This document shows positions 40,804 through 45,135 of a stretch of DNA of 45,135 bases, piece by piece; positions within the stretch are counted from its first letter, which is position 1, and each line of letters opens with the position of its first letter. The stretch lies in assembly GCA_910588225.1 (NCBI GenBank), contig CAJUQT010000034.1, forward strand, positions 1-45,135, read 5' to 3'. Under the pieces are notes generated by a model. The model had not been told where the DNA came from. It made no database searches and worked only from the letters and a program-made list of their open reading frames with translations. This DNA is from an uncultured Acetatifactor sp. (GTDB lineage: Bacteria; Bacillota; Clostridia; Lachnospirales; Lachnospiraceae). The translations under genes and the position numbers were made by a program.

Positions 40804-43008
40804 ATGCAATCTGGAAAAACAGAACGAATCAAATATCTGGTGGAAATTCTGAACCAGGCGTCCAAAGCCTATTATGCCGAGGACAGAGAAATCATGAGTA
40901 ACAGGGAGTATGATGCTCTATATGACGAGCTGGCATCTCTGGAGGCACAGACAGGGATGGTTATGGCAAACAGCCCAACGGTGAATGTGGGCTATGAGGC
41001 TGTGGAGGAACTGCCGAAGGAGCGGCATGAGACCCCGATGCTGTCCTTGAATAAGACGAAGAGCCGGGAAGACCTTCGGGACTGGCTGGAGGGACACAGA
41101 GCGGTATTAAGCTGGAAACTGGACGGCCTGACGATTGTACTGACTTACCGGGAGGGAAAGCTGGAAAAAGCGGTGACCAGAGGAAACGGCGAGATCGGTG
41201 AGGTCATTACCAACAATGCCAGAACCTTTGTCAATCTGCCCCTTTCCATTCCTTTTAAAGGCGAGCTTGTGCTGCGGGGGGAAGCAGTCATCCGCTATTC
41301 CGATTTTGAGAAAATCAATGCGCAGATAGAAGATGCGGAGGCAAAGTACAAGAACCCAAGGAATCTCTGCAGCGGCTCTGTGCGCCAGCTGAACAATGAG
41401 ATTACTGCCGGAAGGCAGGTACGGTTTTACGCTTTCAGTCTGGTGAGCGCAGGGGAGGAAGCATCGGAAATCGCTGCTGTGGAAGAGCAGTTCCGCTTTC
41501 TGGAAGATCAGGGTTTCGAGACAGTGGAACACTATCCGGTGACAGAAGAAACTATTCTGGATACATTGGATACTTTTGAAAAGAAAATTGAGAATTATGA
41601 CATTCCTTCCGACGGGCTGGTGCTGACGTATGACAATATTGCATACGGACGTTCTCTGGGAAGAACGGCAAAATTTCCCAGAAATTCCATTGCGTTTAAA
41701 TGGGCCGATGAGCTGCGGGAGACTGTACTAAAGGAGATTGAGTGGAGCGCCAGCAGGACGGGACTCATTAATCCCGTGGCGATTTTTGAACCGGTGGAGC
41801 TGGAGGGGACTACCGTGAGCCGGGCTTCCGTTCACAATATCAGTATAGTGCGGGGACTTCAGCTTGCTCTGGGGGATCGGATAACCGTATATAAGGCAAA
41901 TATGATTATCCCGCAGATTGCGGAGAACCTTACCGCAGAGAAGCTGTCGGCGGGAGCAGAGGGTCCGGCGGAAGACAGTCAGGATTGTTCCGGTGTGGTA
42001 AGACGGGACGGGGAGACCAAGCTGGAAGGAGAAGCATTTCCAGAAAGGGAAATATCTCCGGAACAGGAAATATCTTCGGAAAGAGAGTCATCTTCCGAGA
42101 AGAAGCCGGCGCCGGGCAGTGAGATTAACGATAAAAAAGAGGAAAAAGTAAGGATGCAGGGGAGTCGCCGTCTGGTGGAGATTCCGAAGGTATGTCCTGT
42201 GTGCGGCGGCCCCACGGAAATCCGTCAGGTCAACGATGTGCAGTCGCTGTACTGCACAAACGGAAAATGTCCGGCAAAGCAGGTGAAGTCCTTTACCCTT
42301 TTTGTCAGCCGGGATGCCATGAATATCGACGGATTGTCAGAGGCCACACTGGAGAAATTTATTGATCTGGGATTTATCCAGGAATTTGCGGATCTGTTCC
42401 ATCTGGACCGGTACCGGGAGCAGATTGTGGAGATGGAAGGCTTCGGGGAGAAATCCTATCAAAATCTGATGGACAGCATAGACAGAGCGAGAAATACCAC
42501 ACTTCCCAGGGTGATATACGGACTGGGCATTGCAAATATCGGTGCGGCAAACGCAAAAATGCTCTGCCGTTATTTTGATTACGATCTGGAGAAGATGCGG
42601 AAGGCGGACGCAGAGACCCTGAGCGCCATAGACGGGGTCGGAGAGGTGATTGCCGCGGCCTTTGTGAATTATATGCAGGATACTGATAATCTCCGCAGAA
42701 TAGAGGCGCTGTGCGGGGAACTCCAGATTGAAATTCCGAAGATAGAGGAGGGAAGTCAGACCTTGTCCGGGCTGAGCTTCGTCATCACAGGCTCGCTGAA
42801 TTCCTTTGCCAGCCGCAGTGACTTGAAGGAACTCATTGAACAGAAGGGCGGGAAAGTGACCGGCAGCGTCACCAGCAAGACCGCCTGCCTGATTAATAAT
42901 GATGTGGCATCTGCCTCCTCGAAAAATAAGAAGGCAAAGGACCTGGGAATTCCGATCCTTTCGGAGGAGGATTTTATGACAAAGTATGGGATACAGGTGG
43001 AGGAATAA
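40804..43008 (+). CDS. ligA: NAD-dependent DNA ligase with an extra low-complexity segment
   Basis: The protein has 734 residues. The N-terminal Ia domain is followed by the adenylation site WKLDGL (K105). The second motif reads TRGNGEIGEVITNNARTF where most LigA proteins have TRGDGxxGEDVTxN, so this is a divergent member. After the OB fold comes a Glu/Ser-rich insertion (about 381-456, with near-repeats PEREIS, PEQEIS, SERESS). The zinc finger CPVCGG (from C464) with YCTNGKCPAK, the helix-hairpin-helix domain and a C-terminal BRCT domain (LSGLSFVITGSLNSFASRSD) follow. It seals nicks in DNA using NAD+. The start ATG at 40804 is preferred over TTG at 40792, which almost touches the AAGGCGG site. 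Confidence 0.92.
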   Translation: MQSGKTERIKYLVEILNQASKAYYAEDREIMSNREYDALYDELASLEAQTGMVMANSPTVNVGYEAVEELPKERHETPMLSLNKTKSREDLRDWLEGHRAVLSWKLDGLTIVLTYREGKLEKAVTRGNGEIGEVITNNARTFVNLPLSIPFKGELVLRGEAVIRYSDFEKINAQIEDAEAKYKNPRNLCSGSVRQLNNEITAGRQVRFYAFSLVSAGEEASEIAAVEEQFRFLEDQGFETVEHYPVTEETILDTLDTFEKKIENYDIPSDGLVLTYDNIAYGRSLGRTAKFPRNSIAFKWADELRETVLKEIEWSASRTGLINPVAIFEPVELEGTTVSRASVHNISIVRGLQLALGDRITVYKANMIIPQIAENLTAEKLSAGAEGPAEDSQDCSGVVRRDGETKLEGEAFPEREISPEQEISSERESSSEKKPAPGSEINDKKEEKVRMQGSRRLVEIPKVCPVCGGPTEIRQVNDVQSLYCTNGKCPAKQVKSFTLFVSRDAMNIDGLSEATLEKFIDLGFIQEFADLFHLDRYREQIVEMEGFGEKSYQNLMDSIDRARNTTLPRVIYGLGIANIGAANAKMLCRYFDYDLEKMRKADAETLSAIDGVGEVIAAAFVNYMQDTDNLRRIEALCGELQIEIPKIEEGSQTLSGLSFVITGSLNSFASRSDLKELIEQKGGKVTGSVTSKTACLINNDVASASSKNKKAKDLGIPILSEEDFMTKYGIQVEE

Positions 43009-43046
43009 TTTTTGGAACTAAGACAGCATGTGTGGAGCAAGTGCCC

Positions 43047-43187
43047 TGATTGATTAACGGACGTATATTTTGACGGCCGGGAATCAATCAAAGGGGATGG
43101 GTGTACATGCGGAACTTATAATCAGCAGTCCGCCGGACAACCGCCCAGAACAATTCCCGGCCGTTCTTTTGCGGCCGGGAATTGTTC
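43047..43187 (+). promoter_or_regulatory. Leader of metA with competing stems
   Basis: Segment 1, CGGCCGGGAAT (43074-43084), is repeated exactly at the start of segment 3 (43172-43187). Both are complementary to segment 2, GAACAATTCCCGGCCG (43148-43163). Segments 2 and 3 form a perfect 16-bp hairpin with loop TTCTTTTG; segments 1 and 2 could pair instead over 11 bases. TGATTGATT (43047-43055) and AATCAATCA (43082-43090) give a further stem. No T-run follows the 2-3 stem. I see no SAM-riboswitch consensus. It could be a switch or simply a ligA terminator. Confidence 0.5.
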
Positions 43188-43242
43188 CAGGGAGAAGAGC
43201 GGTGTGCGGCGGCTGCGGAACTGGAATAGGAGGAGCTTTAAA

Positions 43243-44151
43243 ATGCCAATCAAAACGCAAAGAGATCTGCCGGCAAAAGAAAAGCTGGAAAGCGAAAATA
43301 TATTTGTAATGGACGAATGCCGGGCCATGCACCAGGACATTCGTCCGCTTGAAGTGCTGATTCTCAATAACATGCCTGTCAAGCAGGACACGGAGCTGCA
43401 GCTGCTCAGGGCCCTGTCCAATACGCCTCTGCAGGTGGATGTGACCTTCATGAATGTGAAGAGTCATGTGTCCGTAAACACACCGGCCAGCCATCTGAAT
43501 AAATTTTATACCACGCTGGATGAAATCCGGGACAAAAAGTATGACGGGCTCATTGTGACCGGGGCGCCGGTGGAGGACATTTCCTTTGAAGAAGTGGATT
43601 ACTGGCAGGAAATCTGTGAGATTTTCGACTGGGCCGAGACCCATGTCACCTCCACATTACATATCTGCTGGGCTGCCCAGGCAGGATTCTATCACTATTA
43701 CGGTATTGATAAAAGACTTCTTCCCCGGAAACTGTTCGGTATCTATGAACATAAGGTGGAAAAAAGGAAAATTCCGCTGGTGCGGGGATTTGACGATATC
43801 TTTCTGGCGCCCCACAGCCGGCATACGGAGACTCCGGCGGAGGCCATTCATGCCTGTAAGGAGCTGACAGTGCTGGCGGAGTCCGCCCAGGCGGGCGTAT
43901 TTCTGGCCATTGCAGAGGCAGGCAAGAAGATTTTCGTTGCGGGACATCCTGAGTATGACAGATATACATTAAACAATGAATATTTCAGAGATCTGAATAA
44001 GGGCCTGCCCATTCAGATTCCCTGCAATTATTATCCGGACGACAATCCGGAGGAGAGGCCCCTTCTCCAGTGGCGCTCCCACAGCAATAATCTATACAGC
44101 AACTGGCTGAATTATTATGTGTACCAGATGACGCCTTACGAATTGCAGTAA
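43243..44151 (+). CDS. metA: Homoserine O-acetyltransferase (MetA family)
   Basis: The protein has 302 residues. The catalytic cysteine is C142 in LHICWAAQAGFYHYYGI; VAGHPEYDRYT has the active-site His and Glu. Position 111 is Glu (GAPVEDISFEEVDYW). In this family Glu111 goes with acetyl-CoA and Gly with succinyl-CoA, so the enzyme should make O-acetylhomoserine, the first committed step to methionine. The start MPIKT at 43243 follows AGGAGG with 9 bases of spacing; the frame from 43204 lacks a signal. The gene lies behind the structured leader at 43047-43187. Confidence 0.93.
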   Translation: MPIKTQRDLPAKEKLESENIFVMDECRAMHQDIRPLEVLILNNMPVKQDTELQLLRALSNTPLQVDVTFMNVKSHVSVNTPASHLNKFYTTLDEIRDKKYDGLIVTGAPVEDISFEEVDYWQEICEIFDWAETHVTSTLHICWAAQAGFYHYYGIDKRLLPRKLFGIYEHKVEKRKIPLVRGFDDIFLAPHSRHTETPAEAIHACKELTVLAESAQAGVFLAIAEAGKKIFVAGHPEYDRYTLNNEYFRDLNKGLPIQIPCNYYPDDNPEERPLLQWRSHSNNLYSNWLNYYVYQMTPYELQ

Positions 44152-44167
44152 TGGCCGGTGAAGAGAA

Positions 44168-44446
44168 ATGACTGAAAAACAAATAAATGCATTGAACACG
44201 ATTCTGTCGGCTTTGCCGGAAGAATGTCAGGGAAGCTGTCGGGAAGTGGCCGAATACGCTATCTCATTAGGCTATATGCCGGTTCTAAAGGGGACTCGTA
44301 AGGACTATGTTGATTTTACGAAAAATTCACATATTGGTCTTACAATTGATTTATACTACATAACACCAGAATTTACCGTATTGCACTGGCTAAACATATA
44401 TGGTTGTCTTTATGTAGTCCGGTCACTCGGAAATTTTAACTGTTAA
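44168..44446 (+). CDS. Small protein, probably a truncated gene
   Basis: The frame codes 92 residues. The first 50 (INALNTILSALPEECQGSCR, then EVAEYAISLGYMPVLKGTRK) look like the N-terminus of a clostridial family I recall only vaguely, which normally continues with a KxKRxIL(R/K)I segment. After DFTKN the text changes character and the DNA becomes much richer in A+T (from about 44320), ending in LYVVRSLGNFNC. The continuation was not found in the other frames. It is therefore likely a gene cut by insertion or deletion. The start follows GAAGAGAA, 16 bases behind metA. Confidence 0.5.
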   Translation: MTEKQINALNTILSALPEECQGSCREVAEYAISLGYMPVLKGTRKDYVDFTKNSHIGLTIDLYYITPEFTVLHWLNIYGCLYVVRSLGNFNC

Positions 44447-44483
44447 GCAGTATGGATTATGAAGGAGCAATAAGGGGGCAACT

Positions 44484-45107
44484 GTGGAAATAATCAATAT
44501 TTACGGCGATAATCGTTATGATAAGCATACAAAAGTACGGGAAGGCTGCCGCGGAATTGTGGTGAAGGACAGAGAAATCCTGCTGGTCTACGAGGTGCTT
44601 TCGGATCAATGGTTTCTTCCGGGCGGCGGTCTTGAGGCGCAGGAAAGCATGGAAGAGTGCTGTGCCCGGGAACTGGCAGAGGAAACGGGCTGTGTTGTCA
44701 ATCCGCTGTATCACTATCTGACCATCAACGAATACTATGAGGAATGGCTGTTTGTCAGCCGCTATTTTATCTGTGAACTCATCGGAGAGACTTATCACCG
44801 GCTGACCCGGAGGGAAGCAGAAGCCGGCCTCGAACCTCGCTGGATTCCATTGGAAGAAGCAATCTCCATATTCTCCAGACATCAGGAGCATGCCCATAAT
44901 GAAATGAAAAGGGGTGCATATCTTCGGGAATACAGGGCGCTGTCCGCATACCTGAATGCCGGAAAGGGATTGTACGAACTCGCCATGAAGCATATCTATG
45001 GCGACGGTGTGGAGGAGGACAATGAACTGGCTGTGAAGCTGCTGACCCTGGCGCATGATATGGGACATGTGGAAGCTTCCTACAACCCCGGATTCTCGAA
45101 AACGTGA
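44484..45107 (+). CDS. Nudix hydrolase with a C-terminal Sel1-like repeat
   Basis: The protein has 207 residues. The Nudix box is GGGLEAQESMEECCARELAE followed by ETGC, matching GX5EX7REUXEEXG; it binds Mg2+ and cleaves nucleoside-diphosphate-linked compounds. Residues about 153-200 (KGLYELAMKHIYGDGVEEDN, then ELAVKLLTLAHDMGHVEASY) match one Sel1/TPR-like repeat, a protein-binding module not usual on Nudix enzymes. The frame then ends with NPGFSKT, where a Sel1 repeat would continue, so the tail may be cut. The start is GTG at 44484 with AAGGGGG 5 bases before it. The last 28 bases of the window hold nothing recognised. Confidence 0.8.
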   Translation: MEIINIYGDNRYDKHTKVREGCRGIVVKDREILLVYEVLSDQWFLPGGGLEAQESMEECCARELAEETGCVVNPLYHYLTINEYYEEWLFVSRYFICELIGETYHRLTRREAEAGLEPRWIPLEEAISIFSRHQEHAHNEMKRGAYLREYRALSAYLNAGKGLYELAMKHIYGDGVEEDNELAVKLLTLAHDMGHVEASYNPGFSKT

Positions 45108-45135
45108 CGATGAATTTTCGCCACACTTAGCCGAA

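Noticed and set aside
43009..43240. SAM riboswitch upstream of metA
   Set aside because: The conserved core of SAM-I and the short SAM-II pattern are not present; only unassigned competing stems are seen.

Overview
The window looks like chromosomal DNA of a Lachnospiraceae-type clostridium (Firmicutes). The pointers are a T-box leader on thrS, an L20-type leader on infC-rpmI-rplT, an NAD-dependent DNA ligase, DUF1540 and DUF6033 proteins, a viroplasmin-RNase H protein, a GC content near 50% and strong AGGAGG ribosome binding sites. No rRNA, tRNA, CRISPR array or intact insertion sequence was seen.

Layout. 1-105: the 3' end of a sensor histidine kinase. 301-6000, minus strand: a PTS EIIC permease fused to a chemoreceptor signalling domain, a PatB/MalY C-S lyase, a remnant of a Y-family DNA polymerase and a MATE exporter. 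6108-8425, plus strand: an acyltransferase-like protein and a metallo-beta-lactamase-fold hydrolase. 8434-10531, minus strand: an ArsR regulator translationally coupled to an ABC exporter, preceded by three tandem 72-bp repeats that carry an extended -10 promoter sequence. 11016-23920: a long plus-strand run of NhaC antiporter, UvrD-type helicase, a small CxxC protein, a membrane protein, SbcD, a very long SbcC and two GT-C-like membrane glycosyltransferases; the first of these is frameshifted at a run of seven G. 24000-28230: a structured leader with a tiny reading frame and a terminator, an ABC-class P-loop ATPase, remnants of an ABC transporter, an alpha/beta hydrolase and a 33-residue membrane peptide. 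28454-31568: a ferredoxin-like aldo/keto reductase, a DUF6033 protein and a cyclophilin lipoprotein. 31743-37060 is an information-processing block: CarD, T-box, a small membrane protein, thrS, a DUF1540 protein and infC-rpmI-rplT. 37213-45107: a cysteine hydrolase, a phosphoesterase, a broken Uma2-type gene, RNase H, a pseudouridine synthase, ligA, metA, a probably truncated small gene and a Nudix protein with a Sel1-like tail.

The most unusual items are the EIIC-chemoreceptor fusion and two families of short dispersed repeats. One is a 72-bp promoter-bearing unit found at 10.6 kb and, inverted, at 39.0 kb, each time oriented toward the next gene. The other is a 32-bp palindrome at 23.9 and 39.9 kb, flanked in both places by an exact or near-exact 8-bp direct repeat, as if it had inserted. 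Two leaders (before the ATPase at 24.4 kb and before metA at 43.2 kb) can form mutually exclusive stems and match no riboswitch I recognise. Several remnants (Y-family polymerase, ABC transporter, Uma2, the 44.2-kb gene) suggest ongoing decay between conserved housekeeping blocks. All assignments come from reading motifs; no database search was run.
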